Shown here: positions 33,468-43,867 of the stretch, piece by piece
How the letters are laid out: each line of letters opens with the position of its first letter
Position numbering within the stretch: the stretch's first letter is position 1
Assembly (NCBI GenBank): GCA_963734665.1
Contig: CAVTIR010000013.1
Span: forward strand, 1,240,001-1,304,000
Reading direction: 5' to 3'
DNA from: Trebonia sp963734665
GTDB lineage: Bacteria; Actinomycetota; Actinomycetes; Streptosporangiales; Streptosporangiaceae
DNA: 64,000 nucleotides
Made by a program: the position numbers and the translations under genes
Notes under the pieces: model-generated
Database searches by the model: none
Seen by the model: the letters and a program-made list of their open reading frames with translations, nothing else
What the model was told of the DNA's origin: nothing

Positions 33468-34421
33468 ATGACACGCTACGGATACTTCCTGTCCTCGGAG
33501 GAGTACGACCCGGCCAGCCTGATCCGGCAGGCGAAAATGGCGGAGCAGGCCGGGTTCGAGGCACTGTGGATCTCTGATCACTTCCATCCCTGGCTGGATG
33601 AGCAGGGGAACTCGAGCTTCGTCTGGTCGGTGATCGGGGCGATCTCGCAAGTGACCGATCTGCCCGTCACCACCGCCGTGACCTGCCCGACCACGAGGAT
33701 CCACCCGGCGATCGTCGCCCACGCGGCCGCGACCGCAGGCCTGCTAACCGGGGGCAAGTTCAACCTCGGGGTGGGCACCGGGGAGGCGCTGAACGAGCAC
33801 GTCACCGGCGAACCCTGGCCCGCGGCCGAAGTGCGCAGGGAAATGCTCGAGGAAGCCGTGGGCATCATCGCCGAGCTGTTCGCCGGCGGCCAGGTCACCC
33901 ACCACGGCAAGCACTACACGGTGGAAACGGCACGGCTGTACTCCCGGCCGGCCCAGCCGCCCCCCATCTACGTGTCGGGTTTCGGCGAGCAGTCCGCAGT
34001 GCTGGCCGCGCGCATCGGCGACGGCTACATCTGCATCGGCCCGGAGGGCGACTTGGTCAAGCGGTTCCGCGACGAGGGCGGCGGCTCCAAGCCGGTCCAG
34101 GGCGGCCTCAAGGGCTGCTGGGCGCCGGACGCCGCCCAGGCCCGCGCGACTCTGCGGCAGCTGTGGCCGAGCGACTTCATTCCCGGCGAGTCGGCGCAGC
34201 TGCTGCCGACGCCCCGGCACTTCAGCCAGCTGGCGCCGCTCGTCACCGACGACCTGGTCACGGCACCCGCCGGACCGGACCCGAAGCCGTACCTGGAGAC
34301 ACTCAGCTCGTTCGAGCAGGCCGGCTTCGACGAGGTTTACCTGCAGCAGGTCGGCGGCAACCTGGAAGGCGCCTTCGAGTTCTTCGCCACCCAGGTACTG
34401 CCACGAGCGCGAGGGAACTGA
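33468..34421 (+). CDS. F420-dependent LLM-class oxidoreductase (FGD-like)
   Basis: A 317-residue TIM-barrel luciferase-like enzyme. YGYFLSSEEYDPASLIRQAK, GFEALWISDHFHPWLDEQGN and GLLTGGKFNLGVGTGEALNE match the TIGR03557 group close to F420-dependent glucose-6-phosphate dehydrogenase. IYVSGFGEQSAVLAARIGDG and FIPGESAQLLPTPRHFSQLA follow. The protein would use cofactor F420; its substrate is unknown. The GGGTAG box nine bases upstream suggests leaderless stress-sigma transcription. It converges with the FAD oxidase gene. Confidence 0.85.
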   Translation: MTRYGYFLSSEEYDPASLIRQAKMAEQAGFEALWISDHFHPWLDEQGNSSFVWSVIGAISQVTDLPVTTAVTCPTTRIHPAIVAHAAATAGLLTGGKFNLGVGTGEALNEHVTGEPWPAAEVRREMLEEAVGIIAELFAGGQVTHHGKHYTVETARLYSRPAQPPPIYVSGFGEQSAVLAARIGDGYICIGPEGDLVKRFRDEGGGSKPVQGGLKGCWAPDAAQARATLRQLWPSDFIPGESAQLLPTPRHFSQLAPLVTDDLVTAPAGPDPKPYLETLSSFEQAGFDEVYLQQVGGNLEGAFEFFATQVLPRARGN

Positions 34422-34487
34422 CCGGTCATCATCGCTCTTCGCCCAGGCACCGGGTGCCGGCGTGCGCCGTGATGCTGTCCCGCTACG

Positions 34488-36986
34488 TCAGGTTCGGGTT
34501 CGGGTCCTACGGATGAGCCGTCTGCGTAGCAGCGCTGCCGCCGCCGTCGCCAGCGCCGCCGCGGTGGCTGCGCCGAGCACAGTCGCCACCTTCGCCGCGG
34601 TGCCGGGCGGGGCGGGGCGCGGGGCGGCGACCCGCTCCGGGTGGTCGTAGCCGAGATTGCCAGCGGTCGCGAGCAGCTCCGCGAGGTGCATGGCTTCGCG
34701 CTCGCCGCTGTCCAGTTCGTGGATCTGAGTGCGGCAGCTGAAGCCGTCGGCCAGGATCACCGCGCCGGGGCTGGCCGCGCGCAGCTTCGGCAGCAGGGCG
34801 CGCTCGGCGATCGCGCGGCTGACCTCGCCGTGCCCGGCCTGGAAGCCGAAGTTGCCGGCAAGGCCGCAGCAGCCGGTGTCCAGGTGCTCGGCGTAGGCGC
34901 CCGCTTGCTTGAGCAGCTTTTCGTCGGCGTCCCAGCTCATTACGGCGTGCTGATGGCAGTGCACCTGGGTCAGCACCGGCCGGCGGACCGACGGCGGCTC
35001 GTAGCCGGGAGTGTGCTCGGTCAGCAGTTCGGCCAGGGTCAGCGTGTGGTCGCGGAGTCGGAGCACGTCCTGGTCACCAGGGAACAGCTCAGGTGCGTCG
35101 GAGCGAAACACGGCGGTGCAGCTCGGCTCGAGGCCGACGACGTAGCCGCCGGCCCGGACGTGCGGCGCCAGAGTGTCCACGGTTTTCTTGAGTATCTTCT
35201 TGCCGGTGGCCAGCTGCCCGGTCGAGATCCAGGTCAGGCCGCAGCAGACCGGCTCTGAAGGCAGCTCCACACGCCAGCCCGCCGACTCGAGGACCTCGAC
35301 GGCGGCCTGGCCGACATGCGGGTGAAAGTAGTTGGTGAACGAGTCCGGCCACAGCAGCACGGTCCCCCGGTGGCCGTCGCCGCGCGGGCCGCGGGCCCTG
35401 TACCACTGCTGAAGGGTCTGGGAGGCGAACAGCGGCACTTCGCGGTCCTCAAGGCCGCCGAGCCGGGTAGCGGCCTTGCACAGCAGCCGGACCTGGGTGG
35501 CCGCGTTTACCACCGGAGCCAGCCGGAGCCTGGACACGGCCCGCGCGGTCACCGGCAGCCAGCCGAGGGCCAGGTCGGAGCGCGGGCGGCGCCACGGGCG
35601 CCCCTGGTAGTGGTGGGCGAGGAACTCGGCCTTGTAGGTGGCCATGTCGACGTTGGCCGGGCAGTCGCTCTTGCAGCCCTTGCAGGCCAGGCACAGGTCG
35701 AGGGCGTCCTTGACCTCGTCGCTGCGCCAGCCGCCGGTGACCGGGGAGTCGCCGTGGCCGTTGAGCATCTCGAACAGCAGCCGCGCCCGGCCCCGCGTCG
35801 AGTGCTCTTCCTCCAGGGTGACCTGGTAGGAGGGGCACATGACGGTGCCGCCGTTGTTGTCGTGGTGGCGGCACTTGCCGATGCCCACGCAGCGGTTGGC
35901 GGCCTGCGCGAACGAGCCGCCGTCGTGCGCGAAACTGAAGAAAAGGTCCTGCGGGGCGGCCGGGGCCCAGTCCCCGCCGAGCTTGAGGTGCTCATCCAGC
36001 CCGGCCGGGTGGACGACCTTGCCGGGGTTCATCTTGTCGCCGGGGTCGAAGATGTGCTTCAGCTCGCCGAACGCTTCGACTAGCTCCTCGCCGAACATGC
36101 GGTTGAGCAGTTCGCCGCGGGACTGCCCGTCGCCGTGCTCGCCGGACAGGGAGCCCCCGTAGCTGACGACCAGGTCGGCGGCGCGCTCCATGAACCGGCG
36201 GTATTTCTGGACGCCTTCGGTGCTGTAGAGGTCGAAGGGGATGCGCGTGTGCACGCAGCCCTGGCCGAAATGGCCGTACAGGCTAGGTCCGCTCTCGTCG
36301 CTGTAGCCGAACTCGTCGTAGAGCTTGTTCAGGTCCCGCAGGTAGTCCCCGAGCCGGGCCGGGGGGACGGCGGAGTCTTCCCAGCCTTCCCAGGTGTCGC
36401 GGTGGCCCGGCACGTGCGCGGTTGCGCCCAGGCCGGCCTCGCGGACCGCCCACAGCTCGTCCTCGCGGGCGGGGTCGTCGTAGAAAGAGACGTCGGGCTC
36501 GTGCTCGGTGTCGTGCAGGGCGGCGAGCATTTCCTCGGCGGACCGGTCCACCTCGTCGCGGGCATGGCCGCCGAACTGGACCATGAGGTAGGCGGCGCCC
36601 TCGGGGAGTTCGTCCAGCGCCTGGGCGTTCCAGTGATGGAGCTGCTGGTCGGTGATGAGGCGGTGGTCCAGGCCCTCCAGGGCGATCGGCTGGCGCTCGC
36701 ACTCCAGGATGCGCGGGACGGCGTCCGCGGCCCGGTCGACGCTGGGGTAGCCGAGGACGACGAGCGACCTTTCCGGCAGCACGTCGACCAGCTTGAGTCT
36801 CGCCCGCAGCACGGTGACCAGCGTGGATTCGCTGCCCACGAGCAGGCCGGCCACGTCGAAGCCGTGCTCGGGCAGCAGCGAGTCCAGGTTGTAGCCGGAG
36901 ACCCGGCGCGGGATGTCCGGGTAGGCGGCCCCGGGCGCGGTAGCTCCTGCGGCAGCGAGAAGGGCAGCGAAAGGGGAATCGACCAC
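34488..36986 (-). pseudogene. FAD-linked oxidase / (Fe-S) reductase fusion, N-terminally truncated
   Basis: The 832-residue frame has the C-terminal half of the FAD-binding (PCMH) and FAD-oxidase C domains (YPDIPRRVSGYNLDSLLPEH, GSLSGEHGDGQSRGELLNRM), a two-cluster ferredoxin domain (CVGIGKCRHH, CPS, CLACKGCKSDCPANVDM) and two CCG domains (CCGLTWISTG, CCGLAGNFGF), ending in one membrane span. Full homologues (D-lactate/glycolate dehydrogenase GlcD-GlcF fusions) start about 150-200 residues earlier. The missing N-terminal part of the FAD site is cut exactly where fdhA begins on the other strand. The enzyme is probably inactive. Confidence 0.8.
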
Positions 36987-36989
36987 TCC

Positions 36990-39118
36990 ATGGATGTCCG
37001 GACCTGGATCGAAGGCTGGCCGGCGTACCGGCAGGCCACGGGTGCCGACCGGCTGGGCCGCGGCGCCGCGGCCAAGAGCGCGGCCACCTCGGCGCTGACC
37101 GCCCGCACCGCGAGCGCCGACAAGGTCGTGAAGTCGGTGTGTCCGTACTGCGCGGTGGGCTGCGGGCAGGACGTCTACGTGAAGGACGACAAAGTCGTCC
37201 AGATCGAGGGGACCCTGACTCGCCGGTGTCCCGCGGGCGGCTGTGCCCCAAGGGCTCGGCGAGCCTGCAGCTGACCACCGGTTCGGCCCGCGAGTACGGG
37301 GTGCTTTACCGGCGGCCGCACGGCACCGCGTGGGAGACGCTGCCGCTGGACCGGGCGATGGACATGATCGCCGACCGGGTGATCTCGGCCCGCCGTCACG
37401 GCTGGCAGTGGGACGCGGACGGCAAGCGGGTCCGGCGGACCCTCGGGTTCGCGTCGCTGGGTGGCGCGACGCTCGACAACGAGGAGAACTACCTGATCAA
37501 GAAGTTGTTCACCGGGCTCGGGCGGTCCAGATCGAGAACCAGGCGCGTATTTGACACTCCGCCACCGTCCCCGGTCTGGGGACTTCGTTCGGGCGCGGCG
37601 GCGCCACCACCGCCCAGCAGGACCTGCAGAACGCCGACTGCATCGTCATCGAGGGCTCCAACATGGCCGAGTGCCACCCGGTCGGGTTCCAGTGGGTGAT
37701 GGAGGCCAAGGCCCGCGGCGCCACGGTGATCCACATCGACCCGCGCTACACCCGCACCAGCGCGGTGGCCGACCTGCACCTGCCGCTGCGGGCGGGGTCC
37801 GACATCGTGCTGCTCGGCGGGCTGATCAACTACGTGCGAGCAGGCCTGCGGCATCCCGCGAGCGACGTTCGACCGGATCTGCGAGCTGATCACGGCGAAC
37901 TCGGGCCGGGACCGGACCACCGCCTGGGTCTACAGCGTCGGCTGGACCCAGCACACGGTCGGCGTGCAGTACATCAGGGGCGCGTCGATCCTGCAGGCGC
38001 TGCTGGGCAACATCGGCCGGCCCGGCGGCGGGATCCTGGCGCTGCGCGGGCACGCGTCCATCCAGGGATCCACCGACATCCCTACCCTGTTCGACCTGCT
38101 GCCGGGCTACATCCCGATGCCGCACGCGCACACCAACGAGAACCTGGACGCGTTCATCGCGGCGGAGGGCACCGACAAGGGGTTCTGGGCCAACATGAGC
38201 GCTTACACCATCAGCCTGCTCAAGGCGTGGTGGGGAACTAACGCGACGGGCGAGAACGACTTCTGCTTCGACTACCTGCCCCGGCTGACCGGCAGCCACT
38301 CCACCTACGAGACCCTGATGGCACAGCTGGCCGGGGACTGCAAGGGATACTTCCTGCTCGGGGAGAACCCGGCGGTCGGGTCGGCCAACGGAAAGCTGCA
38401 GCGGCTCGGCATGGCCAAGCTGGACTGGCTGGTGGTGCGGGACTTCTCGCTGATCGAGTCGGCGACGTTCTGGAAGGACGGCCCGGAGATCGACACCGGG
38501 GAGCTGATGACCGAGGACATCGGCACTGAGGTGTTCTTCCTGCCGGCCGCCGCGCACACCGAGAAGAACGGCAGCTTCACCAACACCCAGCGGATGCTGC
38601 AGTGGCACCACGCCGCAGTGAAGCCGGCCGGCGACGCGCGCAGCGAGCTGTGGTTCACCTACCACCTGGGCCGGCTGATCCGGCAGAAACTGGCCGCCTC
38701 GGCCGACGAGATGGACCGCCCGGTGCTCGACCTGACCTGGGCCTACCCGGTTCAAGGCGAGCAGGACGAGCCCTCGGCGGAGGCGGTGCTGGCCGAGATC
38801 AACGGCTGGGACGGCGACGGCAAGCCGCTGCCGGCCTACACCGAGCTGAAAGACGACGGCAGCACCGCGTGCGGCTGCTGGATCTACGCCGGCGTGTACG
38901 CCGACGGCGTCAACCAGGCCGACCGCCGCAAGCCCGGACGGGAGCAGAACTGGATCGCCGCCGAATGGGGCTGGGCGTGGCCGGCCAACCGGCGCATCCT
39001 GTACAACCGCGCCTCCGCCGACCCAGACGGCAAGCCGTGGAGCGAGCGCAAGGCCCTCGTCTGGTGGGACGCCGAGCAGGGCACGTGGACCGGGCACGAC
39101 GTCCCCGACTTCGTCGCC
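36990..39118 (+). pseudogene. fdhA: Selenocysteine formate dehydrogenase alpha subunit (FdhA/FdnG-like), decayed
   Basis: The start (MDVRTWIEGWPAYRQ) and the [4Fe-4S] motif VCPYCAVGCGQDV with GRLCPKGSASLQL are typical of molybdopterin formate dehydrogenases. One-base losses in G runs near 37213 and 37520 break the frame. The active-site codon at 37552-37554 is TGA in QARI-U-HSATVPGLGTSFGRG, as in FdnG, with a SECIS hairpin right after it. Near 37840 roughly 80-100 residues are deleted (INYV joins CGIPRATF). The frame then runs well (TQHTVGVQYIRGASILQALL, GENPAVGSANGKLQRLG, AAAHTEKNGSFTNTQRML) until DVPDF at about 39118, where the C-terminal guanine-dinucleotide domain is lost. Formate oxidation is not expected. 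Confidence 0.85.
37552..37583 (+). promoter_or_regulatory. UGA selenocysteine codon with bacterial SECIS hairpin
   Basis: The TGA is at 37552-37554. GTCCCC (37567-37572), loop GGTCT (37573-37577) and GGGGAC (37578-37583) form a six-base-pair stem closed by a GGUCU loop, about 12 bases after the TGA. The E. coli fdhF SECIS also has a GGUCU apical loop at this distance, which SelB recognises. The residues around the TGA match the Sec site of FdnG/FdhF-type enzymes, so this is a recoding signal and not a chance stop. Confidence 0.8.
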
Positions 39119-39134
39119 GGTAACCGACACCGCC

Positions 39135-39644
39135 GTGCCGGCCTGGCACGACGGGTACCGGGAAATGCCGTTCGTCTTCACCGGGTCGGCCGCGGTGGCG
39201 GCCGGCGGCCTCGGCCTGCTCGCCGCGCCTGCCCGCGAGTCCGGGCCAGCCCGGAACCTGGCACTGCTCGGCGCGGTCATGGAGACGGCCGCCCTCGAGC
39301 GGATGACCCGCCGCATGGGGATGACCGCCGAGCCTTACCACACCGGCCGCGGCGGCGCGTACCTGCGGGTCGGCCAGATCCTGGCCGCCGCCGGGTCCGC
39401 GGGAGCGATCCTGACGGGAACTTCGATGCTGCCCGCGGGCACGCCGCGCCGGGTTGCCGCCGCCGTCTCCGGCGCCGCCCTGCTCGGCGCGTCGGCCTGC
39501 ACCCGCTGGGGCGTCTTCCACGCGGGGATGACCTCGGCCCGCGACCCGAGGTATACCGTCGTCCCGCAGCGGCAGCGGCTCACCGAGCGCGCCCGGGCCG
39601 AGACCGGTGGAGCCCCGCCGTCGGCGTCGCTGCCGCCGGGCTGA
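39135..39644 (+). pseudogene. NrfD-type membrane subunit remnant of formate dehydrogenase
   Basis: About 170 residues with three or four hydrophobic segments (MPFVFTGSAAVAAGGLGLLA, ILAAAGSAGAILTGTSMLPA) resemble the C-terminal half of NrfD/PsrC-type quinone-interacting subunits found after fdhA and fdhB in actinomycetes. It begins abruptly within 17 bases of the fdhA break, so fdhB and the first half of this gene are gone. It is a remnant of the same operon. Confidence 0.6.
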
Positions 39645-39758
39645 GCCGACCGAGGAATCGCGCCTGTCCGCGCCTGCTCCGGGCGGCCGGCCGCAGTCGG
39701 GGGCGAGGAACACCGCCTGGCACAGACGGCCGGCCGTCCCGTCTCTCCGCCGTTAGCG

Positions 39759-40513
39759 GTGAAGTGTCCGTCATGCAGACGGCACGGTCCGTTCGGGCTA
39801 AAGATTTCGATCTTTATCGACCAGGCAGCCGACGTTCTGGGCAGCCGCTACGAGATCATCCACCAGCAGGACCGGGAGAGCGACGGGCAGGGCATCAGCA
39901 CCGCCAGCCGGTGGCCCGTCGGCAAGATCATCGAGCTAGACATCAACGTCACCATCCGCACCGGCGACTTCGCCTGCGCCAGCCTCATCACCGAGATCCT
40001 TGCCCCGCCGCCGCTGGAACGCATCTGGCTGGTCAACAACCTCCCCGACTGGCAACTCGACCACGAGGACGAGCGAGAACTGCAGGCTGTGCGCACCGCC
40101 ACCGCCGTCGAGAACCTGCTTGCCCGCAAGCCCGGCCACGTCATCGTGGCCGGAGATTTCGACGCCGACCCCGCCGCCGCCAGCATCCGGTTCTGGACCG
40201 GAAGGCAGTCACTGAACGGGCACAGCGTCTGCTACCGCGACGCCTGGGAGGCGGCCCGGCCAGGCGAACCGGCCACACGTTCGTGCCCGACAACCCCAAC
40301 AGCGCCGACTGGGACTGGCCCTACCGCCGGATCGACTACATCCTGATCCGCTGCGCCCAGCACGGCGGCCCCACCCTTACGGTCAGCAGCTGCAAGCGGA
40401 CCTTCGACCACCCCGCCAGCGCGGTCAGCGACCACTACGGGCTAGTCGCCGACCTGACCCTGCCGCCACAATCACCCAAGACCAGCAGACACCCGAGAAC
40501 TGACACGAAATAA
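39759..40513 (+). pseudogene. Endonuclease/exonuclease/phosphatase-family protein, 5'-truncated and frameshifted
   Basis: DQAADVLGSRYEIIHQQDRE, GISTASRWPVGKI, WLVNNLPDWQLDHEDERELQ and VIVAGDFDADPAAASIRFWT are core strands of the EEP nuclease fold, including the GDFDA metal site. A one-base shift near 40265 moves the ending (HTFVPDNPNSADWDW, RRIDYILIRCAQH, SDHYGLVADLTL; the SDH catalytic His) into another frame. The first strand with the catalytic Glu is missing, so activity is unlikely. Confidence 0.7.
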
Positions 40514-40724
40514 GCGGCCTCGCCGGGGCCGGCGGTCGCGCTGCCCTGAGAACCCGCCGACAGCCGGGAGAGTTGATCGCTCACTGGATGTCATGGCCGT
40601 CGGTGTGCGTGGGCACTGTTTTTGTGAGTCGACGATGTTCTTCCGCTGGCGCGTTCCCGGTGCCCGGGGACCCGGCGACGCCCCTAACAGTCCCGTCCCC
40701 TGCTGTGTTGTTCGATGAGTTCGC

Positions 40725-41825
40725 TCATTTTTTGTCCTCGAGCTCCGAGCGGACCGACTCGGTGAGCTCGTCCCAGGAGTCGGCGAACTTCTGGACGCCC
40801 TCGTCCTCGAGGACTTCGAAGACATCGTCGAGGTCGACGCCGGCATCGGCCACGGCCTTCATGACCTGCGCCGCCTCGTCGTAGGTCCTCTGGACGGGCT
40901 TGCCCGGGCGGCCGTGATCGGCGTAGGACTTCAGGGTCTTCTCCGGCATGGTGTTCACCGTGTCCGGCGCGATGAGGCCGCTGACGTAGAGGGTGTCGGG
41001 GTAGTCCTTGTTCTTCACGCCGGTCGAGGCCCACAGCGGGCGCTGCGTGCTGGCGCCCTGCGCTTCCAGCGCCCGCCACCGGCCGGAGGAGAAGACCTCC
41101 TCGTATGCCTGGTAGGCCAGTTGCGCGTTCGCCAGCGCGACCTTGCCCTTGAGGGAGGGGTCCGCGCCGGCCTTCTCCAGGCGCCGGTCGATCTCGGTGT
41201 CCACGCGGGAGACGAAGAAGGACGCCACCGACTCGATCCCGGTCAGCGACCCGCCATCGGCCGCGCGCTGCTCCAGTCCGGACAGGTAGGCGTCCATGAC
41301 ATCCCGGTACCGCCCGATACTGAAGATGAGAGTCACGTTGACGCTGATGCCCCGGGCGATGGACGTGGTGATCGCGGCCAGCCCTTCCCGCGTCGCCGGG
41401 ATCTTGATGAACAGGTTGGGCCGGTCGACCAGCCACCACAGGTGAGCCGCCTCCGCGGCGGTGGCGTCAGTGTCGTGCGCCATCTCGGGGGCCACCTCCA
41501 GCGAGACCCGGCCGTCGCGGCCGGTGCGCCGCGCCACCGGGGCGAGCAGGTCGCAGGCGTCGCGGACGTCAGCGGCGGTGACGGTCCGCAGCGCCTCCCC
41601 GACGCTGACCTTGCGGACGGCCATCGCGTGCACCTGGTCGTCGTAGGCGTCGGAGGCGCTGATCGCGGCGGCGAAGATGGTCGGGTTGGTGGTAACCCCC
41701 ACGACGGAGTAATCGTCGACCAGTGACTGCAGGCCGCCGCTGCGGATGCGGTCACGGGAAAGGTCGTCGAGCCAGACGGCGACCCCGGCTTCCGACAACT
41801 CGGCCAGCTTCTCGTTTGGTGTCAT
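40725..41825 (-). CDS. tal: Transaldolase
   Basis: A 366-residue protein, full length for actinobacterial transaldolase. WLDDLSRDRIRSGGLQSLVD and VGVTTNPTIFAAAI are the family start, NLFIKIPATREGLAAI holds the Schiff-base Lys, and VNVTLIFSIGRYRDVMDAYL follows. It moves a dihydroxyacetone unit between sugar phosphates in the pentose phosphate pathway. It normally forms an operon with transketolase, whose remains lie 43 bases upstream on the same strand. Confidence 0.93.
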   Translation of the reverse strand: MTPNEKLAELSEAGVAVWLDDLSRDRIRSGGLQSLVDDYSVVGVTTNPTIFAAAISASDAYDDQVHAMAVRKVSVGEALRTVTAADVRDACDLLAPVARRTGRDGRVSLEVAPEMAHDTDATAAEAAHLWWLVDRPNLFIKIPATREGLAAITTSIARGISVNVTLIFSIGRYRDVMDAYLSGLEQRAADGGSLTGIESVASFFVSRVDTEIDRRLEKAGADPSLKGKVALANAQLAYQAYEEVFSSGRWRALEAQGASTQRPLWASTGVKNKDYPDTLYVSGLIAPDTVNTMPEKTLKSYADHGRPGKPVQRTYDEAAQVMKAVADAGVDLDDVFEVLEDEGVQKFADSWDELTESVRSELEDKK

Positions 41826-41867
41826 GACAGTGCCTTCCGGGTTCTGGGACGGGAACGGGGCAGCGGG

Positions 41868-42873
41868 TCAGCGTTCGCCGGCAGTGGTGTGCAGGACGCC
41901 GGCGCTGTCCGGGCCGGTCGGGCCGGCCGGCGGCGCCGCGGCGGCGGCAAGGCTCTCCCGCGCCGCGGCGACGACCGCGTCAGCGGTGAGGCCGAACTGC
42001 TCGTACAGCACGGTGTAGGCCGCGCTGGCGCCGAAGTGGTTCAGGCCGACGATCCGGCCGGCGTCGCCGACGAACTCCCGCCAGCCCATGGGCACGCCGG
42101 CCTCGACGCTCACCCGGGGCGCACCGCGGGCGGCAGCACCTGCTCGCGGTGGGCGCGGTCCTGGGCCGCGAACCACTCCCAGCACGGCAGCGACACGACT
42201 CTCGCAGGGATGCCGTCGGCCTCAAGCACCTGGCGGGCGGCGACGGCGATCTGCACCTCGGAGCCGGTGCCGATCAAGATGACCTCGGGGGTACCGCCGG
42301 AGGCCTCAGCCAGCACGTACCCGCCCCTGGCGACGCCCTCGGCCGACGCGAATTCCGTGCGGTCGAAGACGGGCAGGTTCTGCCGCGACAGCGAGAGCCC
42401 GGCCGGGCGGTCGTTGTGCTCGAGGATGGTGCGCCACGCCACGGCGGTCTCGTTGGCGTCGGCCGGGCGGATGAAGTCCAGGCCGGGGATGGCCGGCAGC
42501 GCCGCATAGTGCTCGATCGGCTGGTGGGTGGGGCCGTCCTCGCCCAGGCTCGAGTGCCCCATCGACAGAACGAAGCGGTCGCGGCCGGGCCAGTTCGAAT
42601 CGCCCGGGTCGTGACGCAGCCACTTCTGGAAAAGCAGATAGGCCGTGGGACCCATGCTCATCGCGGTGCCGGGATGGCCGTTCCCGGCCTTCTGCACGGC
42701 GCCAGCACGCGCACGGTGTCGATCGCACGGCGGTCTAGCTCGCCCATCCCCTCGGGCAGGGTGGGTCGCGGCTGGCACGGGTTGCCGGTGGGCGCATCGC
42801 TCGCGGCCTCGGCCGACGCCTCGGGACGGGTGCTCCTCGTCCCCGTGGCCGGGTCTGTCTGGTTAGCGGTCAT
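41868..42873 (-). pseudogene. tkt: Transketolase, internally deleted and frameshifted
   Basis: The start (MTANQ to GMGELDRRAIDTVRVLA) breaks frame near 42710 and resumes as AVQKAGNGHPGTAMSMGPTA, WLRHDPGDSNWPGRDRFVLS. The ThDP-binding region is missing: MGHSS joins directly to LGEDGPTHQPIEHYA, removing about 370 residues. The pyrimidine and C-terminal domains continue (RPADANETAVAWRTIL, GYVLAEASGG), shift frame again near 42120, and finish as GWREFVGDAGRIVGLNHFGA. A full transketolase has about 690 residues. This copy has no ThDP phosphate site and is dead. Confidence 0.85.
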
Positions 42874-42965
42874 CGGTTTGCAGTGCTCCCTTGGGTATGG
42901 CCGTGGACGCTTCAGCCGCACGGCGGGATCCGGCCGAGGGCCGACGCTGGCGGTGGCGGTTCGCG

Positions 42966-43631
42966 TTAGGCGAGAGGGGTGTCGCCCAGAGCTTTCGCGA
43001 GGTCGCCGGGGGTGTCGTAGATGGCGATGGCGCCAGCCTCCCGGAGCTCATCGTCCCCGAAGCCGCCGGAGCGGACGACGATCGCCGGCATCCCGGCTCT
43101 TTTCGCCGCCTCGACGTCCCACACCGAGTCGCCGACCATCACGCTCGATACGTCTGGCGGCGCGCCGAGCTTTTCCAGCGCCACCTGCAGCAGGTCCGGT
43201 GCCGGCTTGGACGCCTCGACGTCGGCGCTGCTCGTCCAGTCATCGGCGATGCCGCGGGCGTCCAGCTTGTCCAGGAAGACGTCCACGTGACGCTGCTGAG
43301 CGGAGCTGGCCAGCACGAGCCGGTGCCCACGCTCCTTGATGGCTACGAGCAGGTCGCGCGCACCAGGCAACGGCGCCATCTCCTCAAGGAGCGCGTCGAC
43401 TTCCTTGCCCTGCTGCTCCCGGGCCTGATCGCCGACCCGGCGCTCCAGGTCCTCACCGCCGACAGCCGTCACCACCTGGTCCCCGCCCATGCCGATCAGC
43501 CGGTGCAGCCGCCACACCGGATAGGTCTTGCCCACCGAGCGCAGTGCCCGGTACCAGGCGAGCGCATGCTGATAGTTGGAATCGATGAGCGTCCCGTCAA
43601 TGTCAAGGACGGCAACGGTAAGGCCTGTCAC
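42966..43631 (-). CDS. HAD-family phosphatase (phosphoglycolate phosphatase-like)
   Basis: A 221-residue HAD hydrolase, subfamily IA. Motif I is VAVLDIDGTLIDSN (nucleophile and acid Asp), motif II is RLVLASSA, the Lys of motif III is in EASKPAPDLL, and motif IV is VMVGDSVWDVEAAKRAG. The helical cap lies between about 15 and 85. It is close to the transketolase/transaldolase pair, so a sugar phosphate is a reasonable substrate, but that is only context. Confidence 0.85.
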   Translation of the reverse strand: MTGLTVAVLDIDGTLIDSNYQHALAWYRALRSVGKTYPVWRLHRLIGMGGDQVVTAVGGEDLERRVGDQAREQQGKEVDALLEEMAPLPGARDLLVAIKERGHRLVLASSAQQRHVDVFLDKLDARGIADDWTSSADVEASKPAPDLLQVALEKLGAPPDVSSVMVGDSVWDVEAAKRAGMPAIVVRSGGFGDDELREAGAIAIYDTPGDLAKALGDTPLA

Positions 43632-43867
43632 CCCCGCCCACTACCCGCCAACCCCGCGTCAAACCGCGTGGTCATCCGTAAGGCAGCCCAGCAGCAGCCA
43701 TGAGCCATTCGCCAGTTCACATCGGGACCGGACGGCGAGGCGGCCATACCGCGCGGCCACCAGATGCTCCACGTCATGCACCTGGGCTTCGGCCGACCGA
43801 CGTTCCGGCCACAGCAGCCGGAGGTCCTGGGCACGGGTTTCCACTGGGCGTTCGACGGCGAGCCTGT

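Noticed and set aside
37552..37554. TGA in fdhA as an ordinary nonsense mutation
   Set aside because: It sits at the exact Sec position of the family and is followed by a canonical SECIS hairpin, so recoding is the better explanation, although other breaks in the gene are real or technical.
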